From DASQWC01 sp035640475 (GTDB lineage: Bacteria > Actinomycetota > JAICYB01): a stretch of 13,415 nt of DNA. The DNA lies in assembly GCA_035640475.1 (NCBI GenBank), contig DASQWC010000014.1, positions 1 through 13,415 on the forward strand, in the 5' to 3' direction. A program made the position numbers and the translations under genes. This document shows positions 1-6,348 of the stretch, piece after piece; the stretch's first letter is position 1; the number at the start of each line of letters is the position of its first letter. The notes under the pieces are model-generated. The model made no database searches, had not been told where the DNA came from, and saw nothing but the letters and a program-made list of their open reading frames with translations.

Positions 1-248
1 CCGTGCCCGCGCCGGCACCCGAGGCACCGCCGCCGGCGCCTCGGGAGCCACAACCACCCGCACCTCCGCCTCCGGCGCCGGCCCCGCCTGCTCCGGCACC
101 CACACCGCCGCCGCCCGCGCCGCCGCCACCCGACGTGCCTCCGCCAACACCGCCCCCCGAAGAGGCGCCGCCCGGCGAGGAGCCGTCGCCCGGCGAGGAG
201 CCGCCGCCCTACCCGCCGTCGTCCACGCCGCCCGCTCCGACGTCCTGA
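1..248 (+). CDS. C-terminal fragment of a Pro-rich protein (partial, runs off the left edge)
   Basis: The frame is open from the left edge to a TGA at 246-248 and reads as about 80 residues of Pro/Ala with Glu-rich stretches (PPGEEPSPGEEPPP) and a final APTS. Pro codons use all four third bases, as expected of a real Pro-rich tail. The GTG at 3 is probably an internal valine, since the frame is open at the edge. Such tails are common on actinobacterial cell-wall or membrane proteins, but the domain that would identify this one is outside the window. It converges on nusB and overlaps its last 40 bases. Caution: the opposite strand read in the nusB frame is Gly-rich, and wobble positions coincide on both strands, so base pattern alone does not prove which strand is coding. 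The plus strand is preferred because it ends in a stop and needs no start here. Confidence 0.5.
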   Translation, partial: VPAPAPEAPPPAPREPQPPAPPPPAPAPPAPAPTPPPPAPPPPDVPPPTPPPEEAPPGEEPSPGEEPPPYPPSSTPPAPTS

Positions 249-610
249 AGCACGGCGGCCAGGACACCGTTCACAAACGCAACGGCCTGCTCGCCCGAGA
301 ACCGCTTGGCGATCTCGAGCGCCTCGTCGATCACTGCAGCGGCCGGCACTTCCGCTAGGAGCAGCTCGGCCACGGCGATGCGCAGCACGTTGCGATCGAC
401 GGGCGACATGCGATCGACGCGCCAGTCGACGGCATGCCTGCCGATGATCTCGTCGAGCTCGCCTCGCCGCCGAGCGACCTCCCCGACGAGCAAATCTGTG
501 TACGGATCGGGCGCGGGCCGCTCCGCGAGGACATCGCTTGCTTCGACGTCCCTCACGTCGGCTGCATAAAGGACTTCGACGGCCGCCACCCGCGCGGCGC
601 GCCTGGACAT
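209..610 (-). CDS. nusB: Transcription antitermination factor NusB
   Basis: This 133-aa protein has the full length and signatures of NusB, the all-helical factor that with NusE (S10) binds boxA RNA in the rRNA antitermination complex. Visible hallmarks are the N-terminal RRAARVAAVEVLYAAD, a central VDWRVDRMSPVDRNVLRIA with the conserved Arg/Asp pattern, AAVIDEALEIAKRFS, and AFVNGVLAAVL near the end. The ATG lies one base after the efp stop (TGAGATG) with no strong Shine-Dalgarno, so translation is probably coupled to efp. It is the last gene of the aroC-efp-nusB unit, as in mycobacteria. The last 11 residues (DVGAGGVDDGG) are low-complexity and lie opposite the Pro-rich tail of the convergent gene. 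Identification is secure; only the exact C-terminal tail is lineage-specific. Confidence 0.95.
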   Translation of the reverse strand: MSRRAARVAAVEVLYAADVRDVEASDVLAERPAPDPYTDLLVGEVARRRGELDEIIGRHAVDWRVDRMSPVDRNVLRIAVAELLLAEVPAAAVIDEALEIAKRFSGEQAVAFVNGVLAAVLQDVGAGGVDDGG

Positions 611-611
611 C

Positions 612-1187
612 TCAGCTCTGGACGCGCGTTACGTATTCGCCCGTGCGTGTGTCGACACGAACGACGTCACCCTCGTTTACGAACAGGGGGACCTGCACGG
701 ACGTTCCCGTCTCGACCGTCGCGGGCTTGGTGCCGGCGGACTGCCGGTCTCCGCGCAGGCCCGGATCGGTCTTCGTCACACGCACGTCCACCGTCGTCGG
801 AAGCTCGATGGTGATCGGGCTTCCGTCGTGGAAGGCAACGATCGCCGTCAGTCCCTCGACGAGGAAGCGCTCGACGTCGTCGCCGAGCTGCTTGGACTCG
901 AGTCCACTCTGGTCGTATGTCTCGTTGTCCATGAACACGAAGCTGTCGCCCTCGCGATAGAGGTACTGCATCTCCCGCCGATCGAGCCTCGCGATGTTCA
1001 CCTTCGTATCCGAGTTGAAGGTTCGGTCCAACACCGCGCCCGTCCTCACGTTGCGCACCTTCGTCCGGACGACCGCTTGGCCCTTCCCGGGCTTGTGGTG
1101 CTGGAACTCGATGACCTGGAACAAGCCCTCGGGAAGGTCGACGATCATTCCCCGGCGCAGGTCGTTCGTGTTGACCGTCTCGGCCAC
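612..1187 (-). CDS. efp: Translation elongation factor P
   Basis: EF-P binds between the P and E sites of stalled ribosomes and speeds peptide bond formation at consecutive prolines. The 191-aa product has the usual three-domain length: an N-terminal KOW-like domain (about 1-65) followed by two OB folds. The tip loop HHKPGKGQ places Lys35 at the position of the modified Lys34 of E. coli EF-P. The conserved MQYLYREGDSFVFMDNETYDQ region and the C-terminal GEYVTRV are present. The start is the GTG at 1187-1185, chosen because GGGAGG lies 5 nt upstream and the protein then begins AETVNTNDLRRG, matching family N-termini. The same frame stays open far upstream, but that extension is antisense-like sequence within the peptidase gene. 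It starts one base after the upstream peptidase stop. No modification enzyme is visible nearby. Confidence 0.96.
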   Translation of the reverse strand: MAETVNTNDLRRGMIVDLPEGLFQVIEFQHHKPGKGQAVVRTKVRNVRTGAVLDRTFNSDTKVNIARLDRREMQYLYREGDSFVFMDNETYDQSGLESKQLGDDVERFLVEGLTAIVAFHDGSPITIELPTTVDVRVTKTDPGLRGDRQSAGTKPATVETGTSVQVPLFVNEGDVVRVDTRTGEYVTRVQS

Positions 1188-1188
1188 A

Positions 1189-2274
1189 TCAACCTCCCGG
1201 CCGCGGCACGCCGTGGCCCCTATCGAGTGTTGTGAGGTTATCCGCCCCGTCGTCGGTGACGATGAGCAGGTCCTCGATCCTGATGCCCCCGACGCCGGGC
1301 AGGTACACGCCCGGCTCGACGGTGACGGCCATGCCCGGCTCCAGCTCCTCGTCGGCCCCGATCGCGAGCGAGGGCGCCTCGTGGATGTCCAGACCGACCC
1401 CGTGACCAGTCGAGTGGACGAACGTGTGGGCCAGGCCCTCGGCGTCCAAACGATCGCGAGCCGCTTTGTCGACATCGCCGCCCTTCGCGCCCGGACGAAC
1501 GGCCTCGCACGCGGCCCCGAGCGCCGCCCGGACGGCGTTGTGCGCCGTCACCAGTTCGCGCGGCGCCTTCGGGCCCAAATACGTCCGCGTCATATCGGAG
1601 CAGTATCCACCGGCTTTTGCTCCCATATCGATCAGCAGGACACCGTCCAGGTCGACCGCCACGTCCCGCGGCGTCGCATGCGGAAGAGCCGAGTGAGCGC
1701 CCGACGCGACGATGATGTCGAAGGACACCGCTTCCGCTCCGCCGGTTCGCATCGCCCACTCGATCTCGAGCGCGAGGTCGATCTCGGTACCGCCGCGCCA
1801 GCGCTCGAGCACGCCGCTCAGCGCCGATTCCGCGATGTGCTGGGCAGTCCGGATCGCCTCGATCTCGTCGGCGTCCTTTCTCATCCGCTCGGCCTCGACC
1901 ACGTCCTTGCGCGGCACGAGCACGACGCCGTCGAGCGCCTCGCGCAGCCGGTCCGCTTCGGCAAGCGACATGTGGGCGCCTTCGACGACGACCTCCGAGA
2001 TCGCGCGGTCCCCGAGCGTGGTTTTGAGGATGTCCGCGAACTTCTTCGAACCGGAATAGATCACGCGCTCGAGGTCAGGCACCTGGCTCGCCGACTGCTC
2101 GTCGTAGCGGCCGTCGGTATAGAAAACCGGCTTCGCATCCAACAGGAGCTGTGCGTTCGATCCGGTGAAGCCCGTCAGGTAGCGAACGTTCAGCGGATCG
2201 GTGATGAGCACCGCGCCCGCGTCCGGGCCGAGCCGCTCGAGCACGCGCTCTCGTCGTGCAGCGAAATCGCTCAC
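1189..2274 (-). CDS. pepQ: M24 family Xaa-Pro aminopeptidase / dipeptidase
   Basis: This 361-aa cytosolic metallopeptidase has the two-domain layout of the prolidase/aminopeptidase P family: a creatinase-like N-domain (about 1-130, with NVRYLTGFTGSNA) and a pita-bread catalytic domain. The five expected metal ligands are visible: D216 in LLIDMG, D227 in GYCSDMTRTY, H291 in STGHGVG, E320 in TVEPGVYLPG and E334 in GIRIEDL. It removes or releases residues next to proline. The start is the GTG at 2274, which overlaps the aroQ stop in GTGA; a longer frame upstream only covers aroQ in another phase. The pepQ-efp order is conserved in actinobacteria. Whether it acts on dipeptides (PepQ) or on N-terminal Xaa-Pro of longer peptides (PepP) cannot be told from sequence, so the symbol follows genomic context. 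Confidence 0.9.
   Translation of the reverse strand: MSDFAARRERVLERLGPDAGAVLITDPLNVRYLTGFTGSNAQLLLDAKPVFYTDGRYDEQSASQVPDLERVIYSGSKKFADILKTTLGDRAISEVVVEGAHMSLAEADRLREALDGVVLVPRKDVVEAERMRKDADEIEAIRTAQHIAESALSGVLERWRGGTEIDLALEIEWAMRTGGAEAVSFDIIVASGAHSALPHATPRDVAVDLDGVLLIDMGAKAGGYCSDMTRTYLGPKAPRELVTAHNAVRAALGAACEAVRPGAKGGDVDKAARDRLDAEGLAHTFVHSTGHGVGLDIHEAPSLAIGADEELEPGMAVTVEPGVYLPGVGGIRIEDLLIVTDDGADNLTTLDRGHGVPRPGG
1193..1198 (-). promoter_or_regulatory. Shine-Dalgarno GGGAGG of efp
   Basis: GGGAGG stands 5 nt before the GTG at 1187. It sits within the last codons of the upstream peptidase gene and decides the efp start against the longer open frame. Confidence 0.8.
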
Positions 2275-2708
2275 GAGAGCCCGGCCAGCCCGATCAACGC
2301 TTCCAGGCCGAGCGCGTACGACTGTGCGCCGAACCCCGAAACGACGCCCGCACACACGCCGGAGAGCAGCGACTGCTGCCGGAACGACTCGCGAGCGTAG
2401 ATGTTCGACAAATGAACCTCGACAACCGGCACGGTCACGGCCTGGACGGCATCCCGAAGCGCCACCGACGTGTGCGTGAACCCACCCGGATTGATGATCA
2501 CGCCGTCCACCGCGCCGGCGGCCGCTTGGAGCCTGTCGATGAGCTCACCTTCGTGATTGGATTGATAGGACTCGAGCGCATGACCGTGCTCGGCCGCCGC
2601 CTTCGCCAGCATGCCGTCGATCTCGTCGAGCGTGGTCGTCCCGTAGATCTCGGGCTCCCGGGAGCCGAGCAGATTCAGGTTCGGGCCGTGCAGCACGAGA
2701 AACTTCAC
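2271..2708 (-). CDS. aroQ: Type II 3-dehydroquinate dehydratase
   Basis: It catalyses step 3 of the shikimate pathway, trans-dehydration of 3-dehydroquinate to 3-dehydroshikimate, as a small dodecameric type II enzyme. The 145-aa product is of normal length. Family residues are in place: LVLHGPNLNLLGSREPEIYG with R17 and catalytic Y22, QSNHEGELID, the substrate-loop INPGGFTHTS with N73, catalytic-type H99 in VEVHLSNIYAREsFR, plus R106 and R110. The start is the GTG at 2708-2706, with GGAGG 7 nt upstream. It overlaps the aroKB stop in GTGA, so translation is probably coupled. In mycobacteria the same enzyme is often called AroD. Nothing is unusual in the sequence. Confidence 0.97.
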   Translation of the reverse strand: MKFLVLHGPNLNLLGSREPEIYGTTTLDEIDGMLAKAAAEHGHALESYQSNHEGELIDRLQAAAGAVDGVIINPGGFTHTSVALRDAVQAVTVPVVEVHLSNIYARESFRQQSLLSGVCAGVVSGFGAQSYALGLEALIGLAGLS

Positions 2709-4333
2709 GAAATAACCTCCGAGAACGCTTGCTTCAGGATCCTCTCCGGCACATCTTGCACGACCGGTGCGCCGATGCCGCGCAGGACGACCAGCCGCTG
2801 CCCGCGCGCATACTTCTTGTCCATCGTCATCCGGACGCGGACGTCGTTCCAATCCACGCCCTTGACTCTCGTGGGCAGACCGACCGACTCGAGCACGCGC
2901 CGGTGCTCCGCGACGAGCTCGCGGCTCGGGTCGAGGAGCTCGGAGATCCTCGCCGCGTACACCATGCCGATCGATATCGCCTCGCCGTGGTGAAGCTTCG
3001 GGATACGCTTCCGGCGGCCGCCGGCGACGGAAAGCGCCTCGAGCGCATGCCCCAGTGTGTGGCCGTAGTTCAAGATCGCTCTGACTCCGGATTCGCGTTC
3101 ATCCGCCGCGACGACGCCGGCCTTCGTCCGAGCGCAGCGGGCAATCAGCGTCTCGAGCCCCGGGCCGCGCGCAAAGATCTCGTCTCGTTCGCGCACGACG
3201 ATATCCGCGATGCCCGGGTCGGCGATGAGTGCGTACTTGACGACCTCGGCCAGCCCGGCCCGGAACTCCCGCTCGGGTAGCGAGCCCAGGACGTCGACGT
3301 CGGCGACAACGCCGAGCGGTTGGTGAAACGTGCCGACGAGGTTCTTCCCCTCCGGCAGGTTCACGCCGGTCTTGCCGCCGATGGCCGCGTCGACCATGGC
3401 CAGGAGCGTCGTCGGAGCCTGCACGAATCCGATCCCGCGTGCGTAGGTGGATGCGGCGAAGCCAGCCAAGTCGCCGACGACGCCGCCGCCGAGCGCCACG
3501 ACGACGTCGCCGCGGTGAAAGCCGGCCGTCGCGAGCGCGTGTGTCAGACGATTGGCCATCTCGATCGTCTTTCGATCCTCGCCTTCCGGGAACGTCCACC
3601 AGGTGACGCCGAGCCCGCTTCCGCGGAACGCGGCGTCCAGCTTCGTTCCCCACAGGCGCTTGATCTTCGGATGCGAGACGACGCAGATCTTCTCAGCCGC
3701 ACGCGGCAGCTCGACCAGCTCTCGCATCCGGCCGAGAAGGCCGCGCCCGACAAAGACCGAGTACGGCGGATGAACCCCGACCTTGACCCGTCGAAGGCGC
3801 GGGATCTGCGGCGTCGCCACCAGTCTGGCGATCTCGTCGGCGATCTCCACGGGCTCCTTACTCTCGGACGACACGACGTGGTCGGCAACCGACTCGTACA
3901 CCGGACGGCGTTCGGCCAGGAGTCGTTCGACTCGCCGCTTCATCGGTCCCTTGGTGCGCTGGAGCAAGGGACGTTCTCTTCCGTCCTGTGCGACGCGACG
4001 CGCCAGCTCGTCTGCGCTTGCTTCCAGGTACACGATGACGCCCGATTCTTTCAGGAGCCTCACATTTCTCTTGTCGAGCACGGTCCCACCGCCTGCAGAT
4101 ATGACAACACCCTTGCGCTTTGCGGCCTTCGCGACGGCCTTCCGTTCACGCGCGCGGAAGCCCGATTCGCCCTCGGACGCGAAGATCTCGCCGACCGACC
4201 CCTCGCCTCCCACGGCGATGTCGTCGACGTCGACGTGGGTACGCCCCATCGTCTCGGCGAGCGCCCGGCCGACGGCCGTCTTTCCGGAGGCCATGAAGCC
4301 GATCAAGACGATGTTGCTCGGAGGGGCAGGCAC
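2705..4333 (-). CDS. aroKB: Bifunctional shikimate kinase / 3-dehydroquinate synthase (AroK-AroB fusion)
   Basis: One 542-aa reading frame carries two complete shikimate enzymes. Residues 1 to about 172 are shikimate kinase (step 5): Walker A GFMASGKT at 12-19, substrate-site DVDD at 35-38, GFR at 58-60, AGGG at 80-83 and lid ERP at 120-122. Residues about 183-542 are 3-dehydroquinate synthase (step 2): NAD-binding GGGVVGD from 282, PEGKN at 327-331 and zinc ligands E363 (AEVVKY), H425 (NYGHTLGH) and H449 (HHGE). The joining segment around 172-185 has no stop or frameshift; a GTG at residue 172 exists but lacks a good Shine-Dalgarno. The start GTG at 4333 has GAAGGG 6 nt upstream and lies 2 nt after the aroC stop. 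In M. tuberculosis these are separate adjacent genes; a fused AroKB is known from Thermotoga. Confidence 0.94.
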   Translation of the reverse strand: MPAPPSNIVLIGFMASGKTAVGRALAETMGRTHVDVDDIAVGGEGSVGEIFASEGESGFRARERKAVAKAAKRKGVVISAGGGTVLDKRNVRLLKESGVIVYLEASADELARRVAQDGRERPLLQRTKGPMKRRVERLLAERRPVYESVADHVVSSESKEPVEIADEIARLVATPQIPRLRRVKVGVHPPYSVFVGRGLLGRMRELVELPRAAEKICVVSHPKIKRLWGTKLDAAFRGSGLGVTWWTFPEGEDRKTIEMANRLTHALATAGFHRGDVVVALGGGVVGDLAGFAASTYARGIGFVQAPTTLLAMVDAAIGGKTGVNLPEGKNLVGTFHQPLGVVADVDVLGSLPEREFRAGLAEVVKYALIADPGIADIVVRERDEIFARGPGLETLIARCARTKAGVVAADERESGVRAILNYGHTLGHALEALSVAGGRRKRIPKLHHGEAISIGMVYAARISELLDPSRELVAEHRRVLESVGLPTRVKGVDWNDVRVRMTMDKKYARGQRLVVLRGIGAPVVQDVPERILKQAFSEVIS

Positions 4334-4335
4334 GA

Positions 4336-5505
4336 TCAGCCCTTCTTGAGCGTCTCGAGCCAGGCCCGGTGCGTTGCCGTGAACTCGTCGACCGAGTCGC
4401 CGCCGAACTTCTCGAGTGCGGCGTCGGCCAGCACGAACGCAACGGTCGCCTCGCCGATCACGCACGCGGACGGCACGGCGCACGTGTCGGTTCGCTCGAC
4501 GATGGCAATCTCCTCTTGCTTCGTCTCGATGTCGACGGTTCGCAGCGCTGTGCGCAGCGTCGAGAGTGGCTTCATCACGACGCGGACACGCAGAGGATCG
4601 CCGTTCGTGACGCCTCCTTCGATCCCGCCGGCGCGGTTCGTCGTCCGGTGATAACCGGCGTCCTCGTCCCACAGGATCTCGTCGTGGGCCTCCGAGCCGG
4701 GGGTTGCCCACGCCTCGAAACCGTCTCCGACCGCAACCGCCTTCATCGCGTTGATGGACAGCAGCGCCTGCGCGAGTCGTCCGTCAATCTTGCGATCCCA
4801 GTGCACGTAGGACCCGAGCCCGACCGGCACACCGTGTGCAACGACCTCGAAGACGCCGCCGAGCGTGTCACCGTCGGCTTTCGCCTTTTCGATCGCGTCG
4901 ATCATCGCCGCTTCCCAATTCGAGTCTTGGCACCGCACGGCCGACGCCTCGATCCGGTCGACGTCGTCCGGGCCGGGGACGTCTGAGTTCTTGCTCCAGA
5001 CCTTCCCGATCGCCACGACGTGGCTGACCAGCTGCACATCGATCTCGGCAAGCAGGAGCCTGGCGAGCGTCCCCGCGACCGTCCGGGCGGCCGTCTCGCG
5101 GGCGGAAGCGCGCTCGAGCACGTTGCGCGCGTCCCGGTGGCCGTACTTCTGGATGCCGACGAGGTCCGCGTGACCGGGACGCGGCCGCGTGAGCGGCTTG
5201 ACCTGCTCGTCGACCGGGTCCGGCGACATGGCCGTCGACCACTTCTGGACGAACTCGGTGTTCCGTACGACGACGGCGACCGGACTCCCGAGCGTGCGCC
5301 CGTGCCTGACTCCGCCCAGAATCTCCAGGTCGTCGGCTTCGAGCTTCATCCGCGCACCGCGTCCGTACCCTTGCCGGCGGCGCGCGAGCTCATGGGAGAG
5401 CTGGTCGGAAGTCACACGAAGACCGGCGGGAAGACCTTCGACGATGACGGTCAAGGCCGGTCCGTGGGACTCCCCCGCGGTCAAATAGCGCAGGGCGCCC
5501 ATCAT
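4336..5505 (-). CDS. aroC: Chorismate synthase
   Basis: It catalyses the last shikimate step, FMN-dependent conversion of EPSP to chorismate. The 389-aa length fits the longer actinobacterial form. Signature regions are YLTAGESHGPAL (H14), ARRRQGYGRGARM, RPRPGHADLVG (H112), the Arg-rich RNVLERASARETAAR at 127-141, SINAMKAVAVGDGFE and the C-terminal AVPSACVIGEATVAF. The start is ambiguous between tandem ATGs at 5505 and 5502. Neither has a Shine-Dalgarno, unlike nearly all its neighbours, while TACACT lies just upstream, so the gene may also be expressed from its own leaderless promoter. It follows the small HTH gene by 36 nt and precedes aroKB by 2 nt. Identity is certain; the exact start is not. 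Confidence 0.97.
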   Translation of the reverse strand: MMGALRYLTAGESHGPALTVIVEGLPAGLRVTSDQLSHELARRRQGYGRGARMKLEADDLEILGGVRHGRTLGSPVAVVVRNTEFVQKWSTAMSPDPVDEQVKPLTRPRPGHADLVGIQKYGHRDARNVLERASARETAARTVAGTLARLLLAEIDVQLVSHVVAIGKVWSKNSDVPGPDDVDRIEASAVRCQDSNWEAAMIDAIEKAKADGDTLGGVFEVVAHGVPVGLGSYVHWDRKIDGRLAQALLSINAMKAVAVGDGFEAWATPGSEAHDEILWDEDAGYHRTTNRAGGIEGGVTNGDPLRVRVVMKPLSTLRTALRTVDIETKQEEIAIVERTDTCAVPSACVIGEATVAFVLADAALEKFGGDSVDEFTATHRAWLETLKKG

Positions 5506-5508
5506 CGA

Positions 5509-5514
5509 AGTGTA
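5509..5514 (-). promoter_or_regulatory. Candidate -10 element of a leaderless aroC promoter
   Basis: TACACT (TAnnnT) ends 3 nt before the first and 6 nt before the second of the tandem ATG codons, which would put the transcript start at or next to the start codon. No convincing -35 is visible at 16-18 nt upstream, so this is tentative. Confidence 0.35.
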
Positions 5515-5541
5515 AGAACTACAGAAGGAGTGCGGAGAGAC

Positions 5542-5739
5542 CTACGCGCCGACGACGCGGTCGCGCAGGTAACGATCGACCTCGGACGTGCGGATCCGAT
5601 AGTTCTTGCCCACACGGATGGCACCGATCTGTCCGGCCTTGATCAGGCGGTACACGGTCATGTTCGACACGCGCATAGCCGTAGCAACCTCGGAAACCGT
5701 GAGCAGACGCTCACTCAGTACCTGGTTGTCGTCCGCCAT
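5542..5739 (-). CDS. Small excisionase/MerR-type helix-turn-helix DNA-binding protein
   Basis: A 65-aa protein consisting almost entirely of one winged HTH of the excisionase/BldC type. Residues 13-60 read LLTVSEVATAMRVSNMTVYR and then a wing-like VGKNYRIRTSEVDRYLRD. Mycobacterial Rv0500A-type proteins look similar from memory. The start is the ATG at 5739: AGGAG at 5750-5746 is 6 nt from it but abuts the other ATG at 5745, and longer upstream starts would run through the promoter region. It is the first gene downstream of a strong promoter and lies 36 nt before aroC, so it is probably co-transcribed with the shikimate genes. A role as a regulator, perhaps of its own operon, is inference from position and from a palindrome in the promoter. 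There is no effector domain, and no phage genes are nearby to suggest a true excisionase. Confidence 0.85.
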   Translation of the reverse strand: MADDNQVLSERLLTVSEVATAMRVSNMTVYRLIKAGQIGAIRVGKNYRIRTSEVDRYLRDRVVGA

Positions 5740-5745
5740 CGCCAT

Positions 5746-5750
5746 CTCCT
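5746..5750 (-). promoter_or_regulatory. Shine-Dalgarno AGGAG deciding the HTH gene start
   Basis: AGGAG directly abuts the ATG at 5745 but has ideal 6-nt spacing to the ATG at 5739, so the second ATG is taken as the start. Confidence 0.7.
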
Positions 5751-5810
5751 GTCCGCCCCCCGGCCAGGTTGGGACGGCCACGGTCAGCACGCCCGCCACC
5801 TGGGTCGATC

Positions 5811-5840
5811 AATGTAACAATCGGCCACTCAGAGTGTCAA
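5811..5840 (-). promoter_or_regulatory. Promoter of the HTH-aroC-aroKB-aroQ-pepQ-efp-nusB unit
   Basis: A perfect -35 TTGACA (5840-5835) is followed after 18 bp by TACATT (5816-5811), preceded by TG one base upstream (extended -10). The start would fall near 5804, giving a leader of about 65 nt to the HTH ATG. It lies in the 114-bp gap after the prepilin peptidase stop. No clear terminator separates the two units, so some read-through from upstream is possible. Confidence 0.65.
5826..5836. promoter_or_regulatory. 11-bp palindrome in the promoter spacer, candidate operator
   Basis: CACTC-A-GAGTG is a perfect inverted repeat with 5-bp arms and a single central base. It overlaps the last two bases of the -35 and the start of the spacer, a usual site for a repressor. 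The HTH protein encoded just downstream is the obvious candidate binder, but this is inference. Confidence 0.4.
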
Positions 5841-5853
5841 AGTGAGCAATCCG

Positions 5854-6348
5854 CTACAAGCCAAACCAGCTGCGAACTGCACGCTCTCCAGCCAACAGAG
5901 CGGCCACGGCTCCCACCGACATCGATGGACCATACGGAACCCATTGTTTGCGCCCGCGCCTGCCGATCACGAGCACCGCAGCGGCAACCAGGCCGCCGAC
6001 GAGCACTCCCGTGAGCGCAGCGAACACGGTGACGCCCGAGCCGAATCTGCCGGTCACGACTCCGATGAACGCCCCGAGCTTCACATCGCCGAAGCCCATG
6101 CCCGACGAGACGACGGCGAGGACGAAGAGCAGACAGAAGAATGCGGCGCCGCAAGCCAGCGCTCGCACGGGCATGTCCCATTCGCCGCCGGCCGCGCCGG
6201 CGCCGAGCGTCCACACGAGCGCAGCCCCCGTCGCCGGCAGGACGATGACGTTCGGGATGCGCCGTTCGCGCAGGTCGACCACGCTCAGGACCGCGAGAAC
6301 GAAGACCGCCGCGCCGACGAAGACGACTTCCTCGACGCTGTCGATCAC
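5854..6348 (-). CDS. Type IV prepilin peptidase-like A24 membrane protease, short form
   Basis: A 164-aa hydrophobic protein with about five to six membrane segments. It carries both catalytic aspartates of A24 aspartic proteases: D25 in VVDLRERRIPN and D88 in the GMGFGD motif (GxGD), plus the conserved PYGPSMSVGA near the C-terminus. It lacks the N-terminal methyltransferase domain of classical PilD, like the CpaA/TadV type. Members cleave the leader of type IV or Flp-type prepilins at the inner membrane face. The start GTG at 6348 overlaps the aroE stop in GTGA. No pilin, ATPase or secretion gene is in the window. An A24 protein next to aroE is, as I recall, conserved in mycobacteria (Rv2551c), so its position reflects an old linkage and not a pilus locus. 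Its substrate is unknown. Confidence 0.88.
   Translation of the reverse strand: MIDSVEEVVFVGAAVFVLAVLSVVDLRERRIPNVIVLPATGAALVWTLGAGAAGGEWDMPVRALACGAAFFCLLFVLAVVSSGMGFGDVKLGAFIGVVTGRFGSGVTVFAALTGVLVGGLVAAAVLVIGRRGRKQWVPYGPSMSVGAVAALLAGERAVRSWFGL

Noticed and set aside
994..2400. Long plus-strand open frame (about 468 codons) opposite efp, pepQ and part of aroQ
   Set aside because: Antisense shadow of high-GC genes. The minus strand carries clear family motifs throughout, while this frame has Arg/His/Asp-rich low-information sequence.
3320..4651. Plus-strand open frame of about 443 codons opposite aroKB and the end of aroC
   Set aside because: Shadow of AroKB; no recognisable domain, and the catalytic motifs are all on the minus strand.
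5542..5739. True phage excisionase or integrated element at the HTH gene
   Set aside because: No integrase, att-like repeats or phage genes nearby; the flanks are conserved housekeeping genes.
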